A DNA stretch of 64,000 nt, from contig NZ_PEEU01000001.1 in assembly GCF_002754195.1 (NCBI RefSeq), positions 620,001 through 684,000 of the forward strand, given 5' to 3'. Positions 40,175 to 51,000 of the stretch are shown piece after piece. The translations under genes were made by a program, and so were the position numbers. Under the pieces are notes generated by a model, which worked only from the letters and a program-made list of their open reading frames with translations, ran no database searches and had not been told where the DNA came from. Source of the stretch: Flavobacterium sp. 9. Its GTDB lineage: Bacteria > Bacteroidota > Bacteroidia > Flavobacteriales > Flavobacteriaceae. Positions within the stretch are counted from its first letter, which is position 1; each line of letters begins with the position of its first letter.

Positions 40175-41416
40175 ATGATTACAAGAAAAATATTAACATG
40201 TGCATTTCTTATTACATGCGCAACAAGTTTTTCACAAACAAGTAAAGAGATAAAATACCGTAGAAGTTCTCTTCATACTATTTTAATCGAATCAGAAAAT
40301 TTTCCAAAAAAGGACAAGGTTATAAATGCCTATAATAATGCTCCCTTCCCGGATAAATATGATAATCATTCAATTAGTGAAAAATCATTTGATGCAAAAA
40401 AATATGGTTTGGTTAATGAATCTTCGGATCAGGAAATGATGATCGCTATAAATAAATACCTGAAAGATAATAAAATCGCCAATAAACTTGTAGCTAAATG
40501 GTTTAACAGAAAAGCTAACGGAACATTTGACATTGACATGGTAAGCCAAAGGGGGTTAAATAATGCATCGTTTACCGATATAAAAACTGCAGAGGCCTCT
40601 TCTGAAGGAAAGACATTATTACAATCAGCAGGTTTAGAGCTAATAGGAAACACATTTGTTGTAGTTTCGAAAATGAAATTTATCGAAAATGAACCTGTTG
40701 CAAGAGCCGCAAGAGAAGCGGCGATAGTTGCTGCAAATAAAATCTCCATATCCCTTCTAAGAAGCAAGGCTATCGATGTTGCTGAAAAAGCTTATGAAAA
40801 AGGAAAAGTAGGCTATTCTGTTTGGACAACTTCTTATTTGTACAAATTAAAATGGGATGATGTAACCAGCAATACTTTCTACCAGGATTTATGGATTGAT
40901 AATTCTACAACCGGGAATTTAGCAACCAAAAAAGCACAATTTGACAAGTCTGATTTATTTCAACTGGAATATATCGGTTCAGAGAATTCTACAAGTTTAG
41001 TCACATTCTCCCTTAACGAAAAAAGAACAGAGGACCAAATTATTGATCTTGCCGTAACTAGAAATGTAGACAATGTTTATGCCAAACTTCAGAAAAAATA
41101 TGATGTATTTAAAACCAAAACACCATTATTTACAGGAAATCCGATTACTGCAAAAATTGGAATAAAAGAAGGTATTGAACCGGGAGATAAATTTGATGTT
41201 TTGGAAGCGAATATGGATCCTAAAACTGGAATTATTGAATATAAAAAGAAGGGATCTATCAAAGTTAGTAAAAATCAAATTTGGGACAATCGTTATACTG
41301 GAGGACTACCTCTTTTAGATGATGATGGAAATGAAATTAAATCAACAATTGAGGCAACAACATTTGAAGGCGGAAGTAAATATTATCCAGGAATGCTAAT
41401 CATACAAGTTAATTAG
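40175..41416 (+). CDS. Secreted hypothetical, first gene of the DUF6175 operon
   Basis: A 413-residue protein with signal peptide MITRKILTCAFLITCATSFSQ. It opens a four-gene operon (17 bp to the next start). A central Ala-rich segment (ARAAREAAIVAANKISISLL) looks helical. The C-terminal part (ITAKIGIKEGIEPGDKFDVL) reads like a small beta-barrel of the kind seen in assembly or LPP20/FlgT-type envelope proteins, but I cannot name a family with confidence. It is likely periplasmic or outer-membrane associated. Its partners are three more exported proteins, so the four probably form one envelope complex of unknown function. Confidence 0.72.
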   Translation: MITRKILTCAFLITCATSFSQTSKEIKYRRSSLHTILIESENFPKKDKVINAYNNAPFPDKYDNHSISEKSFDAKKYGLVNESSDQEMMIAINKYLKDNKIANKLVAKWFNRKANGTFDIDMVSQRGLNNASFTDIKTAEASSEGKTLLQSAGLELIGNTFVVVSKMKFIENEPVARAAREAAIVAANKISISLLRSKAIDVAEKAYEKGKVGYSVWTTSYLYKLKWDDVTSNTFYQDLWIDNSTTGNLATKKAQFDKSDLFQLEYIGSENSTSLVTFSLNEKRTEDQIIDLAVTRNVDNVYAKLQKKYDVFKTKTPLFTGNPITAKIGIKEGIEPGDKFDVLEANMDPKTGIIEYKKKGSIKVSKNQIWDNRYTGGLPLLDDDGNEIKSTIEATTFEGGSKYYPGMLIIQVN

Positions 41417-41433
41417 TTTTAAATCAATTAAAA

Positions 41434-41940
41434 ATGAAAAAAATTATAATCACATTACTTCTACTGATCATTTCTTCGATTACAATTAATGCCCAGCAAA
41501 GAAAAGCCAATAAAGATACTGAAGCATGGCGATATGAAATTGAAGCTGTTCAAACCGGAATTCAGGGAACGTACCTTATAAAAGTTTGGTCTTATTCTAA
41601 AAAACCCGAAGTAGCAACAGAACAATGCAAAAAGAATGCTATTCATGGAATTATTTTTAAGGGATTTGCAGGCAAATCTGGTGTTCCAGGTCAAAGTCCA
41701 CTGACTAACAATTCGGATTTAGAAATTGAAAAAGCCGATTTTTTTAAGACTTTTTTTAGTGATGGCGGGAAATACATGAAGTTTGTTACACTGTCAAACG
41801 ATGGTGCTGTTGATGCTGAAGATCGCATGAAAATAGGTAAAGAATATAAAATCGGAGTAATTGTATCTGTAAATGTATCGGAATTACGTAAAGACTTAGA
41901 AACTGCCCAAATAATCAAATCTCTTTCAAGTGGATTTTAG
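41434..41940 (+). CDS. Secreted hypothetical, second gene of the DUF6175 operon
   Basis: A 168-residue exported protein (signal MKKIIITLLLLIISSITINAQ) with a compact beta-rich body (YEIEAVQTGIQGTYLIKVWS) and a short helix after K-C-like residues (VATEQCKKNAIHGIIFKGFA). The pattern of a stranded region followed by a helix and then YKIGVIVSVNVSELRKDLE is similar to small periplasmic domains that bind partners. No family was named. The next gene starts 101 bp on, the widest gap in the operon, so a second promoter there is possible. Confidence 0.7.
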   Translation: MKKIIITLLLLIISSITINAQQRKANKDTEAWRYEIEAVQTGIQGTYLIKVWSYSKKPEVATEQCKKNAIHGIIFKGFAGKSGVPGQSPLTNNSDLEIEKADFFKTFFSDGGKYMKFVTLSNDGAVDAEDRMKIGKEYKIGVIVSVNVSELRKDLETAQIIKSLSSGF

Positions 41941-42041
41941 TCTTTAAAAGAAGTAAATGATACTCCTTTAGACATTGTTCCCTTAGACTATTTCATCTTA
42001 GAAAGAAATAATTATAAAGAAAATAAACACCTTGTAAAAAA

Positions 42042-42989
42042 ATGAAAAAAACACTGTTACTTTTTGCACTTCTATTAAGTGTAACAATCAATTCTAATGC
42101 GCAAGCAAAAAAACCAACTATTATGGTCGTCCCTAGTGATGTTTGGTGTAATCAGCGAGGTTATATGTTTGAATTTTATAATCAGGGCTCAATTGTGAAA
42201 GTCCCTGATTACAAAACTGCATTACAGGAAGATTCAGATCTTTTGATTGTTATTAGTAAAATAAATGAATTAATGGCCTCCAGAGGATTTCCTTTAAAAA
42301 ACCTGGAATCAACGCTGAAATCGTTGCAAAGTGAATCAGCAGAAGATGCCATGGTAACAAGCAAAACAAGTGGTGCTGCTATTGCCGAAAGCCCGATTGA
42401 TAAATTAAAAAAAGTAGCTAAAGCCGACATTATCATACAAATTATGTGGGACGTAAATACAATGGGACCCAAACACTCTGTAACATTTAATCTTCAGGGA
42501 TTAGATTCTTACACCGATAAACAAGTTGCAGGTGCATCGGGAACCGGAGCCGAATTAATTGGATCCAATCTGCCTGTAATGTTAGAAACTGCAGTACTAT
42601 CTCATATCGATAATTTCAATACCCAATTGATGAGTCATTTTGATGATATGTTCACCAATGGTAGAGAAATAACATTGAGATTGAAAAAATTTGATTCTTT
42701 TAAAGGTGATTTTGAAACAGATTACGGCGGAGACGAATTAGGAAATCAGATTGACAATTGGATGAAAAACAATACCGTAAAAGGTCGTTTTAGTGCATCT
42801 GATGTAACTGAAAATATGATGCTCTTCGAACAGGTCAGAATTCCACTTTTTGATGCAAGCGGCAAAGCTATTGACACAAAAGGATGGGCAAAAGGACTTC
42901 AAAAATATTTAAAAGATACCTATAAAATTGAGTCAAAATTAATGACCAAAGGATTGGGTCAGGCATCTATTGTAGTAGGAGAAAAATAA
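42042..42989 (+). CDS. DUF6175 family secreted protein
   Basis: A 315-residue exported protein (signal MKKTLLLFALLLSVTINSNA). Its mature start IMVVPSDVWCNQRGYMFEF and the segment LLIVISKINELMASRGFPL match the DUF6175 family of Bacteroidota, in which I recall the same order of motifs, including an SAEDAMVTSK block. The family is envelope-located with no assigned function. It sits third in a four-gene operon of exported proteins and is followed after 14 bp by the fourth. The family name is recalled, not searched. Confidence 0.75.
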   Translation: MKKTLLLFALLLSVTINSNAQAKKPTIMVVPSDVWCNQRGYMFEFYNQGSIVKVPDYKTALQEDSDLLIVISKINELMASRGFPLKNLESTLKSLQSESAEDAMVTSKTSGAAIAESPIDKLKKVAKADIIIQIMWDVNTMGPKHSVTFNLQGLDSYTDKQVAGASGTGAELIGSNLPVMLETAVLSHIDNFNTQLMSHFDDMFTNGREITLRLKKFDSFKGDFETDYGGDELGNQIDNWMKNNTVKGRFSASDVTENMMLFEQVRIPLFDASGKAIDTKGWAKGLQKYLKDTYKIESKLMTKGLGQASIVVGEK

Positions 42990-43003
42990 TTATAATATTA
43001 AAG

Positions 43004-43963
43004 ATGAAAAAAATAATTTTAATATGCTGCATGCTGGTAGTAGTATTGGCAAATGCACAGTCTTCCACTGTACCTGATAGCAGTCCAAAAATAGATATCT
43101 CAGCATACGTTTCGCCATATCAGGTAGAAGATATGACGGATATTGCGCGCAATAATCTCGAAAACAAGTTATCTCAAATCATTACCTCTAGCGGTTTAGG
43201 AGTTAGTTCTGAAAATTCAAGATTTATAATAACGGCAAATATTGTTGTCTTATCCAAGGACATTACACCAACAGCACCGCCAATGCAGGCCTACACATTA
43301 GGAGTAAATCTTTATATAGGCGATGGTATGGAAGGAATTAAGTTTTCAAACTGTTCTGTAACATTAAAAGGTGTGGGAGAAAACGAGACTAAAGCATATA
43401 TGTCCGCTCTAAAAAACTTAAAAATAGAAGATCCCAAATATCAAGATTTTATTGAAAAAGCGAAAGTTAAAATTGTAGAATATTACAATCGTAAATGTGA
43501 TCTTATCATAAAAGATGCTAAACTGCTGGCAAGTCAAAATCAGTTTGATGCTGCCTTATTTAAATTGGCAACCATTCCTGATGTTTGCAAAGCTTGCTAT
43601 GACAAAAGTACGCTAGAATCGAAAGTAATTTATAAACAGTATATAAACTATGACGGTAAAACCAAATTAACACAGGCAAAAAACATTTGGGCCAAGCTTC
43701 AAAATGAAGACGGAGCATATTCTGCCAGTCAATACCTTATCGAAATCGACCCTAATTCAACTTCTTATACTGAGGCCAAAGCTCTTACAAATAGTATTGG
43801 AGCCAAAATTTTAGCCGATAACAATAAGGAATGGTCTTTTAAATTGAAAGTATATCAGGATGAAATTGCTGCAAATAAAGCTACTTTGCAAGCCGAAAGG
43901 GATATCGCTACAGCTTATGCAAAATCAATATCGGTGGATTATATAGTAACAGGCTGGTGGTAA
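43004..43963 (+). CDS. Secreted hypothetical, last gene of the DUF6175 operon
   Basis: A 319-residue exported protein (signal MKKIILICCMLVVVLANAQ). The N-terminal half (ISAYVSPYQVEDMTDIARNN, then SRFIITANIVVLSKD and YTLGVNLYIGDG) resembles the small alpha/beta domain of LPP20/FlgT- or CsgG-like envelope proteins. The middle has a CDLIIKDAKLLASQNQFDAA stretch like a single TPR hairpin with a C-x2-C (VCKACYD). It is the end of the operon; a hairpin with a T-run lies about 240 bp downstream. The partner role is inferred. Confidence 0.7.
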   Translation: MKKIILICCMLVVVLANAQSSTVPDSSPKIDISAYVSPYQVEDMTDIARNNLENKLSQIITSSGLGVSSENSRFIITANIVVLSKDITPTAPPMQAYTLGVNLYIGDGMEGIKFSNCSVTLKGVGENETKAYMSALKNLKIEDPKYQDFIEKAKVKIVEYYNRKCDLIIKDAKLLASQNQFDAALFKLATIPDVCKACYDKSTLESKVIYKQYINYDGKTKLTQAKNIWAKLQNEDGAYSASQYLIEIDPNSTSYTEAKALTNSIGAKILADNNKEWSFKLKVYQDEIAANKATLQAERDIATAYAKSISVDYIVTGWW

Positions 43964-44091
43964 TTTGTGATGCAAATTTAGCAACTACAAACTCAGATAA
44001 AAAACAAGAAGTTTTTATAAATCTTTTTTAAGTAGCAGTATATTATTCCTATTACTAATAATCAAGATCTTTTCTTGAAGTCCAAATATGA

Positions 44092-44175
<84 letters not shown>

Positions 44176-44204
44176 TAATTGCTATTTGAAAGTGAATTAA
44201 AAAG

Positions 44205-44245
44205 ACCAATCCACCATAAAACTTTAATGATGGATTGGTTTTTAA
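44205..44245 (+). terminator. Rho-independent terminator
   Basis: ACCAATCCA pairs with TGGATTGGT around a 17-base loop with some extra pairing, followed by TTTTTAATTTTT. It is the likely end of the 40175-43963 operon. Confidence 0.7.
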
Positions 44246-44287
44246 TTTTTAAAAACAAGCTTAACAAATAACAAATACTGCGTTGGC

Positions 44288-44475
44288 TCACCTAAAGATA
44301 CTATGAAATTGAAAAGTCTGATTACATCACTCAAAATAGCAATGGCGCCTATACTCTCCCCAACCTTATTATCTAGTTTATTTGTTATTTTTAATAATAA
44401 ATAAATTTACTTTTAGAATTTAATATATAGTAGCCCTAAAACGTTAATTTACTTTATTTTAAATCGTGCCAGACT
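44288..44475. repeat. Left degenerate direct repeat around the DUF3396 block
   Basis: About 190 bp that recur in the same orientation at 47444-47665. The best-kept part is TAGTAGCCCTAAAACGTTAA and the following 20 bp; CAATGGCG and CTCTCCCC blocks also match. The repeats bracket the DUF3396 gene, a broken membrane gene and a broken DUF805 gene. Confidence 0.7.
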
Positions 44476-44666
44476 ACCTACTCTATGGCCTATGTCTTCA
44501 TTAGTGAATATAGTGTCCCTTTTCGTTAATATTTTATAATCAAAAAAAAAGTATAAAGAACACAAGAAATTTTGGCAAAGATTAATCAATAGCTTTTTGG
44601 TCTCTTTTAAGATTTTATATTCTTTATACAACTAGCCATATCAAATTGAAATCTTTGACATTACTG

Positions 44667-45845
44667 TTACGGGAGCTCATCATTTGTACCCGTATCTACA
44701 GTACCCAAATCACCAGGCAGCACCTTTGGTGGCGATGGAATCGGTGGCGCATTGGGTAAATCGAAGCGTGCGATCCACATATCCGGGCCCCGAACTATTT
44801 CTAACACGCTCGGGCGTCGCAAGACACGCAACAGACTGTTGACAAACACATATGGTTCCGGCAATCCTTCTTCAGGCGCACCTAACCGCGGGAAATTACC
44901 TGCGCGGATCAGCAGGCATGCATCAATACGCTCAACTCCAATATCAGGTCGAGCCAGAGATTTCCGAACCGCCATTTCCCCACCCAGGCGGTTAACAAAC
45001 ACATCGCCTATTAAAGTGTACCAGTTCACGCCTTTGATAAAACCATAATCCTTTACTTTTGCACCAGGATGAGGGTAGGGGTAAAAAGTATATGCTCTTT
45101 CTGATGGCTTACCCTTATAAGAACGCACCACGTAGTTGTCCTTCTTTATGAAAGCATCACTATCGATTTCGAGCCCACTGAACCGTTTGGCCAATACTCT
45201 TTCCTGTTCCACGCAATAATTATCAGATCTATAAGGTCTAATTGGTGACAGCCCTCCATAACCCCCACGTACCGGAAGATGCTCGCATACAAATCGTAAA
45301 AAACTTTCGTATTGTTCGATTCCTTGCAGGTTTACCACAAAATCCATCGGCATATGGAATTTCAGAAATGAAAGCTGACCACCATCACAGCCCTTAGGCC
45401 ACACATTCTTCTCTCCAGGTTGGCAGTAGTCTTGAGAGAGCTCATTATTGGTCAGTGTTGTTATTTGATATTCTGCCGCCGTATTCTCATCGGTAGCACT
45501 GGAACGCACTACGCTTACTTTGTAGTACGGCGGAGTCTCTAGAATTGCACTCCGGATCGCTTCCAGTCCCTTTGGCGTACGTTTTGTAAATCCACCCAAA
45601 TCCTTATCCTTACCTCCCTTGAGATGTTCGCCAAACATTTGTTCGAAGCGGTCAAAGCAGGCAAGAATACCTTGTCGTACATCTGGTTTAGAACCACGTT
45701 CGAAGAATACCGTACCAATCACACCCGGTAGGATCGCCAACCGCCCATCGGCCTTATACAAATATAGCTCGTCACGATAGCGCTCCAGCGCATCATGCGG
45801 GGTCAGTATTAAATTCTGATCAAAAGAAGTCATAGTTATTTTCAT
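44667..45845 (-). CDS. DUF3396 (type VI immunity family) protein, foreign origin
   Basis: A 392-residue soluble protein without signal, close to DUF3396 proteins, a family annotated as type VI secretion immunity in Burkholderia-, Variovorax- and Pseudomonas-like genomes. Recognisable blocks are GVIGTVFFERGSKPDVR, GILACFDRFEQMFGEHLKGG, VVNLQGIEQYESFLRFVCEH and FVNRLGGEMAVRKSLARP. Base composition differs sharply from its neighbours: 44821-44880 is 48% GC, and codons such as CGC and CTG are frequent. The first 10-12 codons, by contrast, are AT-rich, as if a local start was joined to a foreign body. No cognate effector is visible. The likely role is protection against a toxin delivered by neighbours. 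Confidence 0.82.
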   Translation of the reverse strand: MKITMTSFDQNLILTPHDALERYRDELYLYKADGRLAILPGVIGTVFFERGSKPDVRQGILACFDRFEQMFGEHLKGGKDKDLGGFTKRTPKGLEAIRSAILETPPYYKVSVVRSSATDENTAAEYQITTLTNNELSQDYCQPGEKNVWPKGCDGGQLSFLKFHMPMDFVVNLQGIEQYESFLRFVCEHLPVRGGYGGLSPIRPYRSDNYCVEQERVLAKRFSGLEIDSDAFIKKDNYVVRSYKGKPSERAYTFYPYPHPGAKVKDYGFIKGVNWYTLIGDVFVNRLGGEMAVRKSLARPDIGVERIDACLLIRAGNFPRLGAPEEGLPEPYVFVNSLLRVLRRPSVLEIVRGPDMWIARFDLPNAPPIPSPPKVLPGDLGTVDTGTNDELP

Positions 45846-46093
45846 TTTTAAATATTTATCATGTAAAGTTTCTATTTATGTTTTTACACCAGATACAGCA
45901 ATTAATGCATAGTGAGATCTTCCAAATAAAAACAAGACAGTTTATTGCTTTCCATCTGTCTCTACGAAATTCGTTTATGAAATAATCAAAAAAAGTATTT
46001 GATAAATTATTATGATAATGTCCTCTAGGGATTTTTATAGGGTATTGCTATCCGATCTTCCATAAAGCCTGATCTCAAAATAACACTTCCTAA

Positions 46094-46846
46094 CTACCAA
46101 TCCTTTATTAAAAACCTGCTTGCCTGTTTCTGGTTCCAATTTAATGGGTAATAGACCATAACCATTAATGTCTGGATGAAAACATCTCTAAGCCACAATA
46201 ATACCGGCACATTAAAAAACGCAATCACAAAAAAATTAACATGCGAAACACCAACAATAGGTATCAACGGAGGATCCCAAGAGAAGATAAAAGACATCAA
46301 TATGGTAAGAGATACATATCTATTCCGTTCTGGCCGTGCTTTCTACATAAGCTTCAAGGTCTTACAGGGAAACCTAAATGTATTTCCTTCATTGACATAC
46401 ACGCTTTTAAAAACATTTTTTTTTGACTTAAATGCTTGCTTAATATCATTAAAAATAATCCAACTTCTGCATATGAGAGCAATAGCCATTTCAAATCCGG
46501 AAACAGTCATTTATTTGCGTAAACATAAAATAGAAATAGAACATTCAGAACTCGAGTGACCAGAGATAGCCAGGAAAAAGAATACTAAAAGCAATCCATA
46601 TTCATACAGCTGATTAATTTTCTAAAAGGAATATAGATAATCCAAATAATAATGAAAGCTATAAGATTTATGACGATCGAAATTTTCCACACCATTGGTG
46701 AAGCGCATAAATCTTTTGTACCAGCCCAAATAAAAAAGTCCCTTGTACAGGGACTATAATAAATCAACAAATGAGGCAGGCTTCATTAATCGCCATAGAA
46801 CTTACCCACATATGGAAGATATTCTTTCTCTGGTAGATTTTTTCAT
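46094..46846 (-). pseudogene. Decayed paralog of the 37932 membrane protein
   Basis: From the ATG at 46846, corrected frames read Y-L-P-Y-V-G-K-F-Y-G-D, K-P-A-S-F-V-D-L-L, F-F-I-W-A-G-T-K-D-L-C-A-S-P-M-V-W-K, A-F-K-S-K-K-N-V-F-K-S-V-Y-V and K-A-R-P-E-R-N. The end reads F-I-Q-T-L-M-V-M-V-Y-Y-P-L-N-W with L-I-K-D-W. These match the intact protein at 37932 in order. At least four frameshifts or stops are present. It lies 24 bp downstream of the DUF805 gene, suggesting a former two-gene unit. Confidence 0.8.
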
Positions 46847-46870
46847 AATTCGATTTCTATCTATTTAAGT

Positions 46871-47251
46871 TTATTCTTTTCCAATCTCATCTAACTCATC
46901 TACTAATCTTTTAGGATCTGTCCCATATTCATTATATCCTTTTTCTCCTTGAGTACAACCCAAAACTATATTATAGAAAGGAATAAACATACACCAACCA
47001 CTTTTACCAACATCATGCATTCTCCTAACAGCTACCGCTATACCTGGCAAAAGAAAAACTAATGTATATATACTATAAAGTAAACCAAAATGTCCCACTC
47101 CAATCGTTAAACCATAAGTAGTATCTACGATTTTAAGAACTGTTAAAATAATAGCATTTACCAAACAATAATACCAATACTATTTCCTTCTCGCTCTTCC
47201 TTTAAAATTCGCATAGTTGTCAATAACTACCTTTTTGTACATTTTTAACAT
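46871..47251 (-). pseudogene. DUF805 membrane protein with in-frame amber stop
   Basis: From ATG at 47251 (or 47242) the frame reads M-L-K-M-Y-K-K-V-V-I-D-N-Y-A-N-F-K-G-R-A, then R-R-K and a TAG at 47182-47180, and continues Y-W-Y-Y-C-L-V-N-A-I without a shift. DUF805 proteins have R-R-x-E-Y/F-W here, so a single GAG-to-TAG change explains the stop. The downstream 97 residues keep three TM helices and the family motif R-R-M-H-D-V-G-K-S-G-W, F-I-P-F-Y-N and G-x-N-E-Y-G. Either it is freshly dead or the remaining part restarts internally. Confidence 0.8.
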
Positions 47252-47443
47252 AATAAAACTTTAAATTTGTCCCTACTCTTTATGGATTTTCAGTTACTCC
47301 GTTACTTTTTAATAAAGCACAAAATTACTTGTTTTTTAAACCCTTTCAAGGAGATAAAGAGACATTAAAACACAAGGAAACAACATATTTAAGAACAAAA
47401 AACATTCCGAACTCTCAGCACAAAAAAGCGCTATAATACCCGG

Positions 47444-47665
47444 TTCACCTGAATGATGTTATGAAACATTTTCAAGAGTCAGATTGCATTATTTAAAATA
47501 TCAATGGCGGCCATCCTCTCCCCGACCTCTTATTATGTATTGTCCAAAAATAATTTCACTTTGAACATCTGCCTCTATGTTATATTAATAACAAATAAAT
47601 TTACTTTGAATTTAGCATATAGTAGCCCTAAAACGTTAATTTACTTTATTTCAAATCGTACCAGA
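47444..47665. repeat. Right degenerate direct repeat around the DUF3396 block
   Basis: Partner of 44288-44475. It contains an AATGGCGGCCATCCTCTCCC block and TAGTAGCCCTAAAACGTTAA with the next 20 bp almost unchanged. An insertion of about 25 bp separates it from the left copy. Nothing else was seen in 47252-48039 apart from AT-rich leader sequence. Confidence 0.7.
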
Positions 47666-48039
47666 GATTACAAAAGAAAAAATAATTGCTCAATAAATCA
47701 GGAATTATAATTACGATTGAAGACAGATAAGACAATTAAAAACAAAGTTAAAGTTTTATAAAAACAGAAAGAAATTTATATAAAAAAAACTACGCAATGG
47801 TATTTAACTAAGAAAGTTTGATATTATTTGTTTGATAAAAAAATACTCTATACCGATATTTTCTAAACCTATTTAATCAATATAAAGTAAAATTAAATCA
47901 TTCCTTTACAAAGTCATTTAATTGAAATACAGTTTGAATTCTTTTTTCTGATAATCTTTTTTTTTATAAAAAGAGTTAATCTAAACTGCATATAAATTAC
48001 AAGTGATTTTAATAGAAATACTAATAAAATAAAAATACA

Positions 48040-51000
48040 ATGAAAAAGAAGAATAATTTTTATATATTAGGAATGATCATTCTAAGTAGCGTTACAACTA
48101 TAAATGCGCAAATTAAAATAGGTGATGATCCAACTCATATAAATAACGATGCAGCGTTAGAAATTGAAACAACGAATAAAGGTTTATTGTTACCGCGTAT
48201 AGCTTTACAAAATAGTACCAGCTCCAGTCCGTTATCCACCCATGTAAAAGGTATGATAGTTTACAATACCGCTACAACCGGGGATTTGGTTCCTGGCTAC
48301 TATTATAATGATGGGCTAAAGTGGATAAGTGCAACTGGAACTACAGGGCCACAAGGTGTTCCAGGTAAAGATGGAAAAGATCTAATTGCACAAGATTTTA
48401 TTATTGATGGTGAAAAAATATTTGCTCCATCTCAAAATGCAGTATTTGATGCTCTGGCTATAAAAGCTGACCAAGCAAATCTCGATACGGCCAATACTAA
48501 TATTACGACTAATACCACGGCGATAGCTTTAAAAGCAAACCAGTCAGATTTGAATACTACCAATACAAATCTTGGAAACAACACTATAGCTTTAACTACA
48601 CTTACAGCTGTGGTGTCCACAAAAGCAGACCAGGCAGATCTCGATTCTGCCACTGCCAATATCACAGGAAATACCACGGCGATAGCCTTAAAAGCAAACC
48701 AGTCAGATTTGGATACCACCAATACAAATCTTGGAATCAATACTACTGCTGTAGCTACTCTTGCAAATGCGGTGTCCGCAAAAGCAGACCAGACAGATCT
48801 CGATACGGCCAATTCCAATATTACGAGTAATACTACGGCGATAGCCTTAAAAACAAACCAGTCGGATTTGGATACCACCAATACAAATCTTGGAATCAAT
48901 ACTACTGCTGTAGCTACACTTGCAAATGCCGTGTCCGCAAAAGCAGACCAGGCAAATCTCGATACGGCCAATTTTAATATTACGAGTAATACCACGGCGA
49001 TAGCCTTAAAAGCAAACCAATCAGATTTGGATATCACCAATACAAATCTTGGAATCAACACTGCAGCTGTGGCTACCCTTGCAAACGCGGTATCCGCAAA
49101 AGCAAATCAGGCAGATCTCGATACGACCAATGCCAATATTACAGGGAATACTACGGCGATAGCCTTAAAAGCAAAACAGTCAGATTTGGATACCACCAAT
49201 ACAAATCTTGGAATCAATACTACCGCTGTGGCTACACTTGCAAACGCGGTATCCGCAAAAGCAAATCAGACAGATCTCGATTCTGCCAACTCCAATATTA
49301 CAAGTAATACCACGGCAATAGCCCTAAAAGCAAACCAATCAGATTTGGATACCACCAATACAAATCTTGGAATCAATACTACGGCTGTAGCTACACTTGC
49401 AAATGCGGTGTCCGCAAAAGCAGACCAAACAGATCTCGATTCTGCCAACTCCAATATTACAAGTAATACCACGGCAATAGTCTTAAAAGCAAACCAATCA
49501 GATTTGGATACCACCAATACAAATCTTGGAATCAATACTACGGCTGTAGCTACACTTGCAAATGCGGTGTTAGCAAAAGCAGACCAGACAGATCTCGATT
49601 CTGCCAACTCCAATATTACAAGTAATACCACGGCAATAGCCTTAAAAGCGGACCAATCAGATTTGGATACCACCAATACAAATCTTGGAATCAATACTAT
49701 CGCTGTGGCTACCCTTGCAAACGCGGTGTCCGCAAAAGCAGACCAGGCAGATCTCGATACGACCAATGCCAATATCACAGGAAATATTGCAGCAATAGCC
49801 TTAAAGGCAAACCAATCAGATTTGGATACCACCAATACAAATCTTGGAATCAATACTGCAGCTGTGGCTACACTTTCAAGTGCAGTGTTAGCAAAAGCAG
49901 ATCAGGCAGATCTCGATTCTGCCAACTCCAATATCACAGGAAATACTACGGCGATAGCCTTAAAAGCAAACCAGTCAGATTTGGATACTACCATTACAAA
50001 TCTTGGAATCAATACTACAGCTGTGGCTACACTTGCAAGTGCAGTGTTAGCAAAAGCAGATCAGGCAGATCTCGATACGACCAATGCCAATATCACAGGA
50101 AATATTGCAGCAATAGCTTTAAAAGCGGACCAATTAGATTTGGATACTACCAATACAAATCTTGGAATTAATACTACTGCTGTGGCTACTCTTGCAAACG
50201 CGGTATCCGCAAAAGCAGACCAGGCAGATCTCGATTCTGCCACTGCCAATATTACGAGCAATACCATGGCAATAGCCTTAAAAGCGGACCAATCAGATTT
50301 GGATACCACCAATACAAATCTTGGAATCAATACTACCGCTGTGGCTACTCTTGCAAGTGCAGTGTTAGCAAAAGCAGATCAGGCAGATCTCGATACGACC
50401 AATGCCAATATCACAGGAAATACTACGGCGATAGCCTTAAAAGCAAACCAGTCAGATTTGGATACTACCATTACAAATCTTGGAATCAATACTACAGCTG
50501 TGGCTACACTTGCAAGTGCAGTGTTAGCAAAAGCAGATCAGGCAGATCTCGATACGACCAATGCCAATATCACAGGAAATACCACGGTAATAGCCTTAAA
50601 AGCAAACCAATCAGATTTGGATACTATCAATACAAATCTTGGTATCAACACTACCGCAGTAGCTACACTTGCAAGTGCAGTGATAACAAAAGCAGACCAG
50701 ACAGATCTCGATTCGGCTAATACCAATATTACGAGCAATACCATGGCGATAGCCTTAAAAGCAAACCAGTCGGATTTGGGGACTACCATTACAAATCTTG
50801 GTATCAACACTACCGCAGTAGCTACACTTGCAAGTGCAGTGTCAGCAAAAGCAGATCAGACAGATTTGGATACTACCAATACAAATCTTGGAATCAACAC
50901 TACCGCTGTAGCTACACTTGCAAACGCCGTGTCCGCAAAAGCAGACCAGACAGATCTCGATTCGGCTAATACCAATATTGGAATAAATACTGCAACTGTG

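Noticed and set aside
44752..45048. 98-aa plus-strand frame inside the DUF3396 gene
   Set aside because: Antisense opening expected from the higher GC content of the foreign gene.
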